From NCBI GenBank assembly GCA_045226255.1, contig JBGVCG010000018.1:56385-120384 (forward strand): 64,000 bases of DNA. Direction: 5' to 3'. Made by a program: the position numbers and the translations under genes. This document shows, piece after piece, positions 51,661 through 62,200 of the stretch. Position 1 is the stretch's first letter; each line of letters opens with the position of its first letter. Under the pieces are notes generated by a model. That model saw only the letters and a program-made list of their open reading frames with translations. It was not told where the DNA came from and ran no database searches. The stretch comes from UBA1181 sp045226255. GTDB lineage: Bacteria > Bacteroidota > Bacteroidia > Bacteroidales > Paludibacteraceae.

Positions 51661-52890
51661 ATGAAGAGATTGTTTTTTGGTGCGCTGATGCTTCTCGCCA
51701 TGCTGGTTTCGTGTGGTGGTGGAGACAATAATGCCAAACAGAAGAAGAATGTTTCCCCTTATCCGGTGAATTCGCCGGTGGCTAAGCATGGAAGACTGCA
51801 GGTCAAGGATCTACAACTTTGCGATAAAGATGGTAATCCTGTCCAATTGGCTGGTATGAGTACGATGGGATGGCAATGGTGCGGTGATTGCTACACCAAG
51901 GAGTCCATCAAGACGATGGTCGAGGAGTGGGGCATCAATGTGCTTCGCTTGGCGATGTACGTTGAGGAGGGTGGTTACAACACCAATCCGATCGGATTCA
52001 AACAGAAGATGTGTGAGATGATCGACATCTGTGGCGAACTCGGTATCTACTGTATCGTCGATTGGCACATCCTGACGCCAGGTAACCCATTGGATTCCAA
52101 ATATGGGGGCGCCAAAGAATTTTTCAGCTTCATATCGCAGAAATATGCTGGGAAAGAACATTTGATCTATGAGATATGCAATGAGCCGAACAACTGCTTG
52201 GAGAAGGGTGACCCGATCCATCCTTGGGTTTGCACCAAGGAGACCAATGTCACTTGGGACATGATCGCCGACTATGCCGACGACATCATCCCAGCTATCC
52301 AGGAGGGTTACGACTCGATAGGCGTCACTCATCCTATCGTCATTGTGGGCACTCCGCAGTGGGATCAGTTGGTTGACGCTTGTCTGAAGGAGGGTATGTA
52401 CCAGGGAAATGGCAAGGATCTTTGCGACTCGTTGCCTGCCCGCGACGCTCGTCTGAAGCATGACAACGTCATGTATGCCTTCCACTTCTATGCGAAGGAA
52501 CATAATGAGGGCTTCGAGAAAGACGGAAAGCCTGATTATTATAATATGTACGCCTATATGTACGATGTGTTGGGCAAGTTGCCTGTCTTCTGCTCAGAGT
52601 TCGGTCTGTGTGAAGCGAACGGAAACGGTGAGTTAGACCCTGATCGTACTGATAAATGGTTGCTCATGTTGAGCGGTAACAACGCTGGCAACCAAAAAGT
52701 TAGCTTCTGCAACTGGAGCTTCTCTGACAACGAGCGTTCCTCTTCCGCCCTTAATCCAGGCGCATGTGCCAGGGAGGCGTGGAACGATGTCACCCCATCG
52801 GGCGACTACATCAAACGAGTTCTCTCTGTCGTAAACAATGGCGGAGTGGATTCTACTGTTTTGAAGCAGTCTAATTTGTATACGAAGTAA
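51661..52890 (+). CDS. GH5_2-type endoglucanase lipoprotein
   Basis: A 409-residue surface or periplasmic lipoprotein with lipobox MLVSC (Cys18) followed by GGGDNN, a tag that in Bacteroidota often favours surface exposure. One GH5 domain fills the rest: QLAGMSTMGWQWCGD, DWHILTP, acid/base Glu175 in CNEPNN, AFHFYAKEH, nucleophile Glu313 in CSEFGLCEA, and WSFSDNERSSSAL. It is the only GH5 in the window without a T9SS domain, so it is lipid-anchored, perhaps to trim oligosaccharides close to the import machinery. It lies between the GH94 and GH3 genes. Confidence 0.9.
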   Translation: MKRLFFGALMLLAMLVSCGGGDNNAKQKKNVSPYPVNSPVAKHGRLQVKDLQLCDKDGNPVQLAGMSTMGWQWCGDCYTKESIKTMVEEWGINVLRLAMYVEEGGYNTNPIGFKQKMCEMIDICGELGIYCIVDWHILTPGNPLDSKYGGAKEFFSFISQKYAGKEHLIYEICNEPNNCLEKGDPIHPWVCTKETNVTWDMIADYADDIIPAIQEGYDSIGVTHPIVIVGTPQWDQLVDACLKEGMYQGNGKDLCDSLPARDARLKHDNVMYAFHFYAKEHNEGFEKDGKPDYYNMYAYMYDVLGKLPVFCSEFGLCEANGNGELDPDRTDKWLLMLSGNNAGNQKVSFCNWSFSDNERSSSALNPGACAREAWNDVTPSGDYIKRVLSVVNNGGVDSTVLKQSNLYTK

Positions 52891-52898
52891 TATGGAAC

Positions 52899-52931
52899 GC
52901 ATCCCCTCTTCGGGGGTGCTTCCTTTTTTTT
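52899..52931 (+). terminator. Intrinsic terminator
   Basis: GCATCCCC (52899-52906) pairs with GGGGGTGC (52912-52919), TTCC, then eight T. Confidence 0.8.
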
Positions 52932-52956
52932 AACTATAACGGATTTTGCAAGAGGT

Positions 52957-54735
52957 ATGAGAATCGGAATGGTAAAAGGCCTGTTCGTAATGGCTTTGGG
53001 CGCATTGACGTTTACGCAGTGCGATTCCCCGAAAGAGAATACTAAAAAAACTGATGTTCAAGAGAACGTGGGATATGATTTCGCCGCAATTGACACCTCT
53101 TGGAAAAATCTTTCCGTCCGTGAGAAAATCGGACAGACCATGATGGTGGTCTCCCAGTACTATGATCAGAAAAAGATCGGTAACGGAGACATGAAGGCCT
53201 TCATGGAGAAATACCCTATCGGCGGTTTCTTCATCGCCCGCTGGTATTTCGATAATTATCAGAAACAATTCAATACCACTTCGGAAAAACTGATCGCGGG
53301 TGCGATGAAGGACTACGCTGCCGCAGCCAAGTATCCGTTGTTCTTCAGCGAGGACTTCGAGCGTGGCTTGGGTGAGACCTATCCGAAGTATACACACATG
53401 CCGGCTGAGATGTCGCTCGGTGCGGCGAATAACCCTTCCTTGGCCTACGACTTCGGCAAGGCGATTGCCTCCGAGGCGAAGGAGATGGGCTTCAACTGGT
53501 TGCTGCACCCTGTGTGCGACCTCAACATGAACCCATTGCAGGAGTTGGTCATCGAACGTTCCGTCTCTGACGATGTGGAGAAGGCAATCCCTATCCTCAA
53601 GAAACAGATGGAGGGTATCCATGAGCAGAACGTCATCTCTACCGTGAAGCACTTCCCTGGCGATGGCGTCACCATGCGCAACCAGCATATCGTGACGACC
53701 GCCAACACGCTCTCTGAGGAGGAGTGGAAGGCGACCTTCGGTAAGCTCTTTGGCGAAATGATCGACGACGGCGCAGCCTCCATCATGGTGGGACATATCC
53801 AATTGCCTTTCTACCAGAAGGAAAAGATCAACGGACAATTGCCTCCTGCAACCCTCTCCAAGGAGTTGATGGTGGATCTGTTGAAGAATAAGATGAAATA
53901 CAATGGCGTGGTGATCACCGATGCGCTCAACATGGGTGGTTGCGCAGGCTACTACAAGAATGAGCTGGAGGTCTCCGTTCAATGCTTCGTGGCGGGTGCG
54001 GATATCGTCCTTTGGCCTTCCTTGGCCTATATGGACACGATCGAGGCGAGAATCAATAGGGGAGAGATCCCGATGTCCCGTCTGGATGACGCTGTCAGCC
54101 GTGTATGGGCGTTGCGCGAGCGTTTCGGCCTGCTGGAGAAGGTTTCCCCAGATTCCCTTTGCACTCCGATGAGCGAAGAGACGAAGGCTTTCGTGAAGGA
54201 GACGGGCACCAAGTTGGCTGAGTCCGCCATCACATTGGAGGAGGACCGCAACAGCGACATTCCTTTGAAGCCGGACATGACCAAGAAACTGCTGATTGTC
54301 CCTGTGGGCTACTGCTTGGACGAGGGCAAGTTCAGCGTCACGAAACAAGAGTTCGAGAAGCGTGGCTTCGATGTGACGATGATGGTTAACCCTCACTTCT
54401 ACGACTGGGGCTACCGCATCGATTCGTTGGATTATTACGACAAAATCATCGTATGTTTCGAGAACCGTTACTTCGCGCCATTGGGCACACCGTTCTTCAA
54501 GGACAAGGAGTCGTTCGGCGTTTGGACGGTCAACATGACAGATCCGAAGAAGCGTATCGCCATCTCCTACAGCAACCCGTTCCTGAACGATTGCTACGAA
54601 GGAGTCGCACCGTTGAAGGTCAATGCCTACAGCATCGACGCCTTCACGCAGACGGCGGTGGTGAAAGCTTTGTGCGGCGAGATACCATTCACGGCGCAGT
54701 CACCGGTGAAATTGAATCCTGACGCACTTAAATAA
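52957..54735 (+). CDS. Glycoside hydrolase family 3 lipoprotein
   Basis: A 592-residue GH3 enzyme, beta-glucosidase or beta-N-acetylglucosaminidase. The TIM-barrel domain has LSVREKIGQTMMV, the KHFPGDG loop followed by a His (NQHIVTT) as in NagZ-type members, and the nucleophile Asp in VVITDALNMGG (near residue 325). The last 150 residues resemble a degenerate GH3 C-terminal sandwich. The Asp/His loop argues for a hexosaminidase-like mechanism, the genomic context (GH94, GH5, GPH symporter) for glucosides; I cannot decide. The N terminus ends a signal with FTQC (Cys22), a non-standard lipobox because of the Gln, so lipidation is uncertain. The symporter gene follows after 27 nt and is likely cotranscribed. 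Confidence 0.83.
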   Translation: MRIGMVKGLFVMALGALTFTQCDSPKENTKKTDVQENVGYDFAAIDTSWKNLSVREKIGQTMMVVSQYYDQKKIGNGDMKAFMEKYPIGGFFIARWYFDNYQKQFNTTSEKLIAGAMKDYAAAAKYPLFFSEDFERGLGETYPKYTHMPAEMSLGAANNPSLAYDFGKAIASEAKEMGFNWLLHPVCDLNMNPLQELVIERSVSDDVEKAIPILKKQMEGIHEQNVISTVKHFPGDGVTMRNQHIVTTANTLSEEEWKATFGKLFGEMIDDGAASIMVGHIQLPFYQKEKINGQLPPATLSKELMVDLLKNKMKYNGVVITDALNMGGCAGYYKNELEVSVQCFVAGADIVLWPSLAYMDTIEARINRGEIPMSRLDDAVSRVWALRERFGLLEKVSPDSLCTPMSEETKAFVKETGTKLAESAITLEEDRNSDIPLKPDMTKKLLIVPVGYCLDEGKFSVTKQEFEKRGFDVTMMVNPHFYDWGYRIDSLDYYDKIIVCFENRYFAPLGTPFFKDKESFGVWTVNMTDPKKRIAISYSNPFLNDCYEGVAPLKVNAYSIDAFTQTAVVKALCGEIPFTAQSPVKLNPDALK

Positions 54736-54762
54736 TTGAAAATCAATAAAAACATTAATACA

Positions 54763-56208
54763 ATGGAAAACAATCAAAAATTATCTATTTTAGAGAAACT
54801 CTCCTACGGAGCGGGAGATTTGGCATGTAACCTCTTCTGGGGTTTGATATGCATGGCCACAGCGTTTTACACAGACTACTTCGGCATTGCTCCGGCGGTA
54901 GTGGGTACCATGGTCTTGGTAGTATCTTGTATCGACATCGCGTTCGACGTGATCATCGGTGCAATCGCAGACCGTCATAACACACGTTGGGGACGTTTCC
55001 GTCCTTGGATCCTCTTCGGTGTGGTTCCATTCTGTGTCATCGGTTTCTTCACTTTCTACACGCCTGAGTTCAACGAGACAGGCAAGGTCATCTACGCATA
55101 CGCAACCTTCTTGCTCTGCCGTTTGATGTACTCTGTAGTGAATGTGCCTTATGGTGCGTTGATGGGTGTCATCTCTCCAGATCCAGACGAGAGAACCTCC
55201 GTTTCCGCTTTCCGTAACATCGGTGCTCAGATCGGTTGCTTGTGCAGCTACGGTATGGTCTTCACATTGGTTCGTCTCATCCAAGACCACTTGCACTGTA
55301 GCGGACAGGCGGCGTTCTCTTGGACAGCCCTCATCTATGCGATCGCTGCGTTCATCATGTTGATGTGCACCTTCTTCTTCACTAGAGAGCGTGTCGAGCC
55401 AGTTAAGCAAGAGGCCAGCAAGCTTTCTGAGGATGTGAAGGACTTGATTAACAACAAGCCTTGGATCACTCTTTCCATCGCAGGTATCGCCATGTTGTTC
55501 TTCGTGTTCGTGCACAACGGTTTGATTCCTTACTACGCGAAATATTGTTTGGCTGATTATAGCATTGTGGACGGTCAAGAAGTCTTCACCGTTTCAGGAA
55601 CGCTCTTCGGCTTCGAGTTGACATGGGAGTTGGTTTCCACGTTGTTGTTGGCTTCCGGTTCTGTCTTCACGATCATCGGTACGATGTTGATCCAAACTGT
55701 AGTGAAGAAGTTCGGTAAGAAACCTACATGGATCGCTTGCTTCACGTTGGCATCCCTTCTTTCCCTCTCTTTCCTTGTTTTGGACAGAAGCAATATCGGC
55801 ACAATCATTATCCTGAACATCATCTTCACTTTGGCGATCGGTCCTTCCGGCTACATCATGTGGAGTATGTATGCTGACGTGGCAGACAATGCGGAGGTAG
55901 AGACAGGACGTCGCGCAACCGGTTTGATTTACTCTTCCGCTACGATGGCGCAGAAGTTGGGACAGGCATTGGCGAACTCAATCCCTGCATACGCCTTGGC
56001 AGCGATCGGTTTCGTGGCAAACACTCAATTGAGTCCTGAGACCATAGACTCTTTGAAGGCTTACTTCTCATTGTTGCCGTTGGTAGGTTCCGTAATCGGT
56101 ATCTTGGCGTTGGTATTCTATAAGATTGATGAGGATACCATCCGTCGCAACTCCGAGATCCTTGAGGCGAAGAGAGCAGAGGAGAAGGGAAAGCAGACTG
56201 TCGGATAA
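54763..56208 (+). CDS. GPH-family sugar:cation symporter
   Basis: A 481-residue inner-membrane transporter with 12 predicted helices of the glycoside-pentoside-hexuronide:cation symporter family (MFS_2). Family marks are YGAGDLACNLFWG at the start, the loop DRHNTRWGRFRPWILFG, PYGALMGVISPDPDERTS and the central WSMYADVADNAEVETGRR. In this setting cellobiose or another beta-glucoside is the probable substrate, feeding the cytoplasmic GH94 phosphorylase. ATG at 54763 was preferred over an in-frame TTG at 54736. Downstream is a terminator. Confidence 0.9.
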   Translation: MENNQKLSILEKLSYGAGDLACNLFWGLICMATAFYTDYFGIAPAVVGTMVLVVSCIDIAFDVIIGAIADRHNTRWGRFRPWILFGVVPFCVIGFFTFYTPEFNETGKVIYAYATFLLCRLMYSVVNVPYGALMGVISPDPDERTSVSAFRNIGAQIGCLCSYGMVFTLVRLIQDHLHCSGQAAFSWTALIYAIAAFIMLMCTFFFTRERVEPVKQEASKLSEDVKDLINNKPWITLSIAGIAMLFFVFVHNGLIPYYAKYCLADYSIVDGQEVFTVSGTLFGFELTWELVSTLLLASGSVFTIIGTMLIQTVVKKFGKKPTWIACFTLASLLSLSFLVLDRSNIGTIIILNIIFTLAIGPSGYIMWSMYADVADNAEVETGRRATGLIYSSATMAQKLGQALANSIPAYALAAIGFVANTQLSPETIDSLKAYFSLLPLVGSVIGILALVFYKIDEDTIRRNSEILEAKRAEEKGKQTVG

Positions 56209-56257
56209 GAAGTTGAGAAGATCTAAGCAGGGTTTATATTCCTGTGAAAATATAAGG

Positions 56258-56294
56258 AGTGGAGTCGGTGCGGTTGCATCGTCTCCACTTTTTT
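56258..56294 (+). terminator. Intrinsic terminator after the symporter gene
   Basis: AGTGGAG (56258-56264) pairs with CTCCACT (56283-56289), with inner pairing GTGC/GCAT, then TTTTTT. Confidence 0.75.
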
Positions 56295-56634
56295 ATTGTT
56301 TAATACCCAATATGACGGAATGTTAGGTATCGTCATTTTTGGGTGCGGATGCGTTTAATTAATTATTGCCCCAATATATATACATATGGCATGAAGAGGC
56401 TGATTCCACTTGCGAGCGTAGCCTCCCCAAATTCAATGTTTTTATGTGCGGATTATAAGGAATATGCTTTGTTAATCGGTTGGATAAAGAGCATGTCGCG
56501 GTCTTTTAAATATATTGTTTTATATTGATTGTCAATGAATTATATTGTTTTGAGGATGTTTGTGGGGTAGGCTGTCCCTTGGAGGCTGCTATACATTTTT
56601 AACACTTTTCATTTCTCCATTCAGATTCTTTTAC
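56295..56634. other. Intergenic, no gene supported
   Basis: About 340 bp, AT-rich. The only open frame (56343-56528) has no promoter, recognised domain or plausible composition. It may hold regulatory sequence for the following GH5 gene. Confidence 0.4.
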
Positions 56635-56642
56635 TAAATTTG
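56635..56642 (+). promoter_or_regulatory. -7 element of GH5 gene 56696
   Basis: TAAATTTG, 53 bp before the start. No clear -33 TTTG. Confidence 0.4.
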
Positions 56643-56695
56643 TGCGCTGAGTTTAGGCGCAGATTATTTTATGTTTAATTAATTGTATAAGAAAA

Positions 56696-58813
56696 ATGAA
56701 GAAAGTTTTATTCCTTTTAATGGCCGCTTTTGCTTGGATTCAGGTGAATGCGGACGATGCGAGCACCAACTACATCGAAAAATGGGGTCGTTTGAAGTTG
56801 GTGGGCATTCAACTCTCTAGCGAGCAGGGTGAACCTATCCAGTTGAAGGGATGGAGTTCATTCGGATTTTATGATCAGAACTGTGTAAAAACAGCGAACG
56901 ATTTGGAGTCTATGAAGATGGCGGGAGCGAACTGTGTTCGTATTGCTCGTTATCTTAGCGAATACGGTTCTATTGATGACAATGGCATCAAGAACTGGAT
57001 GAGCTGGACAGCCCAGAAGGGTATGTATTGTGTCATTGACTGGCACATTTTGGCGGCTGCTAAAGATGGAACCAATGGTAATCCTGATGTGAAGAAGGAT
57101 GATGCGAAGAGATTCTTCGCAATGGTTGCTCAGGAGGTGATGAATAACGGATACAGGCACATCATCTATGAGCTCTGCAACGAGCCTTCTGGTGTTTCTT
57201 GGTCAGACATCAAGAATTACGCGGAAGATGTAATTAGCACCATTACCAAAATCGATACTAACAAGCCAGTTATCATTGTTGGTACTCCAAACTGGGATCA
57301 GTACATTTACTCTCAGGTTGTTAAATCTAATAACCTGATCAACAGAAACGATGCAAATATCATGTATGCATTCCACTTGTATGCTAACGAGCCAGCTCAC
57401 CAAGGTTTGGAGAGTAGAGAGTTCCTCGCAGCATCTACATGTGTTCCTATCTTCGTTTCTGAGTGGGGTTTGAGCTCCGCACAACCAGAGTTGAGAGGTT
57501 CATACGATGACGTTAACACTTCTTTCGCAACGACATTCTTGACTCACTGCGCAGGATTGGATGGTTGCGGTCAAATCGTCAGCTGGATGAACTGGTCGTA
57601 TGGCTTTAAGAAAGAGGGTTCTTCTACTTTCAAAGATAAATGTAATGGTCCACTTTCTCCTTCAGGTGAATACATCCAGAAAATGTTGGGTGGTAAACTT
57701 GAACCAGTTCGTACCGCATGTTATGGTGGTGTCTGCTTCGGTCTTAGCAAAGCAAGCAAGGATGAGACTTTGAATCTTGGCTACTACGATGATAATCCGG
57801 ATAAGGAGGAAGGACAAATGGCAAGTGGTTCTGGTTTGACTTATTACGATTCTAACGATACGGATGAGGAGGGCTACACAGAGGCTACTGCTACAACTTA
57901 TGATGAGAAGGAAGTCATTGAGGCTGAGAATGCAAACACGGGTGAAACTCGTCCGGTTTTGAAGTGTTATGCTGGTCGTGACTGGTGTGATCACCGTACT
58001 GATGAGTGTGTCGACGTGACTACTGCATGTATCGAGAATTCATGGAGCTCTGGTCTTTACAACTTGGGTTGGGTCTGCGCTGGTGAGTGGTTGCTCTATA
58101 CTTTTGATGTGAAGGATCCAGGATACTACAGCATCCAAATGGCTGTATACACTCCAAAGGCAGCTGGTATTGGTTCTGTATCATGTACTAAAGATGGTAA
58201 GTGTAAATATACTGCAGCAGGTGGTTTTGCTCTCACATTGAAGGATCACGCTTCTCAGGTATTCATGGTTGATTTGGATAAATCAACTGCTACTCAGGAA
58301 GTTGCTATGGAGTCCGATCAATTCGCTCCATATGTAGAGAATCCAGTTAATGGTGAAGAGCCTGCTACCTCTAACGATAAGGTTTGGTGTTACACAGGTG
58401 ATCCTGAGTATGGTGACACTAAGACTAACGATGGTATCTTGTTTAAGGAGGCTGGTAAATTTGTTGTGAGATTGTCGTTCCCTTATGGTCACGATGGAAT
58501 CGGTGGTCTTCGTTTCACTTACGAGAAACCTTGGACTGGCGAGGGTTATCCAGAGGAGATTATCACTTCTGTTGACAAGATCGTGAACAACAGCGAAGCA
58601 GTTGTCTTCCCATCACTTGTTGAGGATGGTGTCATCAACGTAGTCGCTGAGGGTCAAGCTGACGTGAAGATCTACACCTTGGTTGGTGCTGAGGTTTACA
58701 GCGCAGCTATCGATGGTTCTTCTAAGCTCTCTATCAACTTGGCAGCTGGTGTTTACAATGTTGAGGTTGCTTCTGCTGAGGGCAGCAAGTTCGCTAAGAT
58801 CGTTGTAAAGTAA
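56696..58813 (+). CDS. GH5 endo-glucanase with CBM6-like module and T9SS sorting domain
   Basis: A 705-residue secreted enzyme. Signal peptide (FLLMAAFAWIQVNA), GH5 domain about 25-340 (DWHILAA, acid/base Glu163 in CNEPSG, nucleophile Glu256 in VSEWGLS), then a beta-sandwich about 355-620 with GEWLLYTFDV and GYYSIQMAVYT, as in the tandem enzyme at 25286, and a T9SS C-terminal domain starting VFPSLVEDGVINV and ending KFAKIVVK. It is a single-GH5 relative of the 1035-residue protein with the same N-terminal STNYIEKWGRLKLV pattern. Codon use is unusually even and T-ending (GCT, GGT, TCT), unlike the other GH5 genes, which may reflect high expression. Confidence 0.9.
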   Translation: MKKVLFLLMAAFAWIQVNADDASTNYIEKWGRLKLVGIQLSSEQGEPIQLKGWSSFGFYDQNCVKTANDLESMKMAGANCVRIARYLSEYGSIDDNGIKNWMSWTAQKGMYCVIDWHILAAAKDGTNGNPDVKKDDAKRFFAMVAQEVMNNGYRHIIYELCNEPSGVSWSDIKNYAEDVISTITKIDTNKPVIIVGTPNWDQYIYSQVVKSNNLINRNDANIMYAFHLYANEPAHQGLESREFLAASTCVPIFVSEWGLSSAQPELRGSYDDVNTSFATTFLTHCAGLDGCGQIVSWMNWSYGFKKEGSSTFKDKCNGPLSPSGEYIQKMLGGKLEPVRTACYGGVCFGLSKASKDETLNLGYYDDNPDKEEGQMASGSGLTYYDSNDTDEEGYTEATATTYDEKEVIEAENANTGETRPVLKCYAGRDWCDHRTDECVDVTTACIENSWSSGLYNLGWVCAGEWLLYTFDVKDPGYYSIQMAVYTPKAAGIGSVSCTKDGKCKYTAAGGFALTLKDHASQVFMVDLDKSTATQEVAMESDQFAPYVENPVNGEEPATSNDKVWCYTGDPEYGDTKTNDGILFKEAGKFVVRLSFPYGHDGIGGLRFTYEKPWTGEGYPEEIITSVDKIVNNSEAVVFPSLVEDGVINVVAEGQADVKIYTLVGAEVYSAAIDGSSKLSINLAAGVYNVEVASAEGSKFAKIVVK

Positions 58814-58840
58814 TCAATCTCCGTTAAGGAGTAAAAATAT

Positions 58841-58872
58841 CGGGGGTGTGCGTATGCGCATCCCCGTTTTTT
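58841..58872 (+). terminator. Intrinsic terminator
   Basis: CGGGG (58841-58845) pairs with CCCCG (58862-58866), inner GCG-TATG-CGC pairs, then six T. Confidence 0.75.
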
Positions 58873-59070
58873 GTTTGGTTGTCTGTCTATAGTAGATGCT
58901 CAGACGCATCGGATTATCGTTTCTCAATTCTTTTCTTTAAAGCGAACAAAGGTCTGTACCATCGTCACGCGTCGGGTGTTGCGTCACGACGCAATTCTTC
59001 TTATTGTTTGCTATTTGTTAAATAGTGTGATTTTTTTGATATTCCTCCATTTTTTCTGCCTGAAAATATT

Positions 59071-59078
59071 TAACTTTG
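59071..59078 (+). promoter_or_regulatory. -7 element for the giant protein gene
   Basis: TAACTTTG, giving a leader of about 145 nt before 59233. No ideal -33 element. The leader carries two short frames, of which 59147-59242 overlaps the start of the main gene. Confidence 0.4.
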
Positions 59079-59232
59079 CACCGAGTATTATCTCAGAGAA
59101 CTAGACTTATGACGCAAAGTATTGTATTACAGACAAATAGGGTATTATGAAAACAAATAAGGTGTCTTCTCCTTGTATGCCGCCTTTGCGGTTCATGACG
59201 TTCTCTTTTGTTGTACGTAAATTTTTACCGTT

Positions 59233-62200
59233 ATGGAAATGATATATGGTATTCTTAGTTCTGTGATGAAAAGGAAACGGGTAGGCGTTATGCTGAAGTA
59301 TCTCTTCATGTTCTTCTCCTTTGCCGTGACCTTTGTCGCAAGTGTGTCTACTGCTCAGGCGGCTGTTCATACTGTGAGTTTCGTCTATGATTGTGCCGGA
59401 ACAAGACATGAGTGCGCGTCGATGATGCGCCAAACAGGGCAAACCTTCCAATTCTTGCCGCAGGACCCTTTCTGTTCGGGACGTAATTTCGTGAATTGGA
59501 TAGACGAGTCAACTAATGTGATTGTCACGAGGGAAACCACTGTGAATGATGACATGACCGTTCTTGCTGTCTTTGATGACATTCACCTCTACACCATTAC
59601 GGTGGAATATTATTATCCTGAATGTGACGGAACACGGCACGTATTTGATCGTGCTACCTATATCATTGACGGTACTAAGGTAACGGCGGAACATCCTTTT
59701 TCGATTGCTTCCCCTGCGCAAACGAATGTGCCGAACGAGGTGAAGAATTGTACGGAAAATGCGAATGACAATATTTTCTATCCGGAGCAGCAGACCGTTT
59801 CAATTACGCCTGCGGCTTTTGACACGGCTAATGCGGATCGTGAGTTAACGGTCTCTGTCAAGTATGTGCCATTTACCGCCACCTATTCGTATGTTTACAA
59901 GTTGAAGAACTTGACAGGTAATGGTTATACGGAGATTGATAGGCAGGACAATGTGCATGGTGTCTTACATTCTGTTGTTACACCAGAGGTGAAGAACTTC
60001 CCGTACGCTGAACTTGAGAGCGCTCTTCCTACCGAGATCACTCGTGTTTCTGGCCAGGAAATCGATGTGAAATATACCCGCAAGGACTTCTTGCTGTCTT
60101 TCAACACCAATGGAGGATCTCCTATTGATCCAATCCAGCGACCTTATGGTTCCGAGGTGACTATTCCTTCTACCCAACCTACCCGTACAGGATATGATTT
60201 TGCAGGTTGGTACCTCGATGAACAATGCACCGAGACGGCAGGTACTAGGGTTACACTTAATGCAGACAAAACCCTCTATGCAAAATGGACAGGAAAGACG
60301 GTGAATTATACCATCGTCTATATGAAGGAGAAATACAACAATCAAACTGGAACTACGGAGTGGGTGTATGATAACTCCAGAACAGGAAGCGGTAGAGTCG
60401 GAACTGAAGTATGTGCCTCTTCCGCACCGAATCTTACGAATAGTATCGATGGTTATGAAAAGGATTCGGAGTGGAATAACTCTTCTTGCATGACGATTGC
60501 GGCGGATGGTAGTGCGGTGTTGACAGTTAGATATAAGTTGACTCGGTATACGTTGGTGTTTGATCTTGACGGCCGTAATAATAGACTCACTATTAATGGG
60601 AGTACTTATTCTGGCTCTAATTATATGATAGATAATGTTGTGTTAGGTCAAGATATTTCTGACAAGTGGCCTTTGGCTGAACATATACAATCGAATAATC
60701 AATTCATGGGGTGGAATTACCAGTCTGGTGAACAACAAGGATGGTTTGGTACTACTCCCCAATATACTACTCGTGTCACTAAAGTGTTTGAATTGACATA
60801 CGAATTGGTGAAATATGCGAATAGTACCACTCATAGGGCGACATTTACGGCGCAATATGATAATAGTGCGTCACGTCGTGCGGTAGAATATTGGTTGCAG
60901 CAGCCTGGTGGTTTGTATGAAAAAGATGAGAATCTGAGTCAGATTTATTATTCTACAGGTTCATCGGATCTTGGTGCTAAGGATATTGAGGGATATGAGA
61001 ATGTAAGTACTCCGTCAGGTTATCCATCTACCGGCGATGTTTGTGATACAAGTTTTGTGCAGAATAATTGGAATGGTAGTTATGTGATTGATGATGAAAA
61101 GAGTGTAAGTGGAGCTCAATATGTTGGTTATAATGGTCACTTTTATAGATCATATCGTGCTTCTTCTAGCCTAACTAAGGATGGAGATGACGGGAGAAGA
61201 TACAGGAGAAGAGTAAATAATGATGGTTATTATTATGAACGGAGTGGTAATGGTAGTTACGTAAGGGATAATGCAAAAACGTACGAATCGCAAGGAATAG
61301 AATATGAATTATATGATGGAAATTATTATCGGTTGAGAACGATGACCTTCAAGAATGATGATGGGAAAACAAGATATAATCTGCAGACAAGTAACTGTGT
61401 TTATACCTATCGTTTTTACTACAATCGAAACACCTATTCCATCACATATTATAATGGAAGTGATAATCTGGGAGAGAAAACAGGTATTATGTTCGGTGAG
61501 AATATAAACACACCTGTTTACGATTATGTGCCGGAAAGTAGTAGACCGGAGTCTGATTATGAATGGAAAGGATGGAAGTCTGATTCTAAATTGACGACTG
61601 ATTATGTATTCGGTGTGATGCCAGCCTCTCCATTGGTGTTGTATGCTTGTTGGCAAGCTCCGCAGTATACAGTTACTTTCAACCTCAATTATGAAGGGGT
61701 ATCTGAACCGTACAATGTGCAAACTGTGGACAAATACAAATCTGCGGAGGATCCTGGCGTTCCGAGCCGTGCGCACTATGAGTTCGATGGTTGGTATACT
61801 GAGCCTGAGGGGGGTGTGCGTTACATGACTAGTACGCAGGTGACGGGAGCCGAGACGCTCTATGCTCACTGGAAACTCATTCCGTTGAGCTATACGGTGC
61901 GGTACTTGGAACAAGGGACGAATACGCCGCTCTTCACGGAAAAGACGGTGACGAGCCCAGCCTTTTTCTATGGTTATGAACTCACCGAACAGGCGCTTAC
62001 CATTGCGGGTTATATGCCTGACCAAGCGGAGAAGACTCTTCCGTTGGACTATGAGAACAATGTGATTACTTTCTACTATGAGACAAAGCCGGAGAGCAAT
62101 AAGTACAAGGTGCGTTATTGCTTGAGGGACCATCCTGAGGTGGAGGTACATGAGGAGAGCGGTTGGAAAATTGTATCTGGGAACACGACAAGTGTGACCG

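Noticed and set aside
52930..54396. 488-codon minus-strand frame opposite the GH3 gene
   Set aside because: Shadow; the plus strand has full GH3 motifs.
49095..56208. Classical Sus-type polysaccharide utilisation locus
   Set aside because: No SusC or SusD homologue in the window; genes are separated by terminator-like hairpins.
56343..56528. 61-codon plus-strand frame upstream of the GH5 gene
   Set aside because: No promoter, no recognised motif, lies in an AT-rich regulatory gap.
59147..59242. 31-codon frame overlapping the start of the giant protein gene
   Set aside because: No ribosome-binding-like site or conserved character; the overlap could be chance. Kept only as a possible leader peptide.
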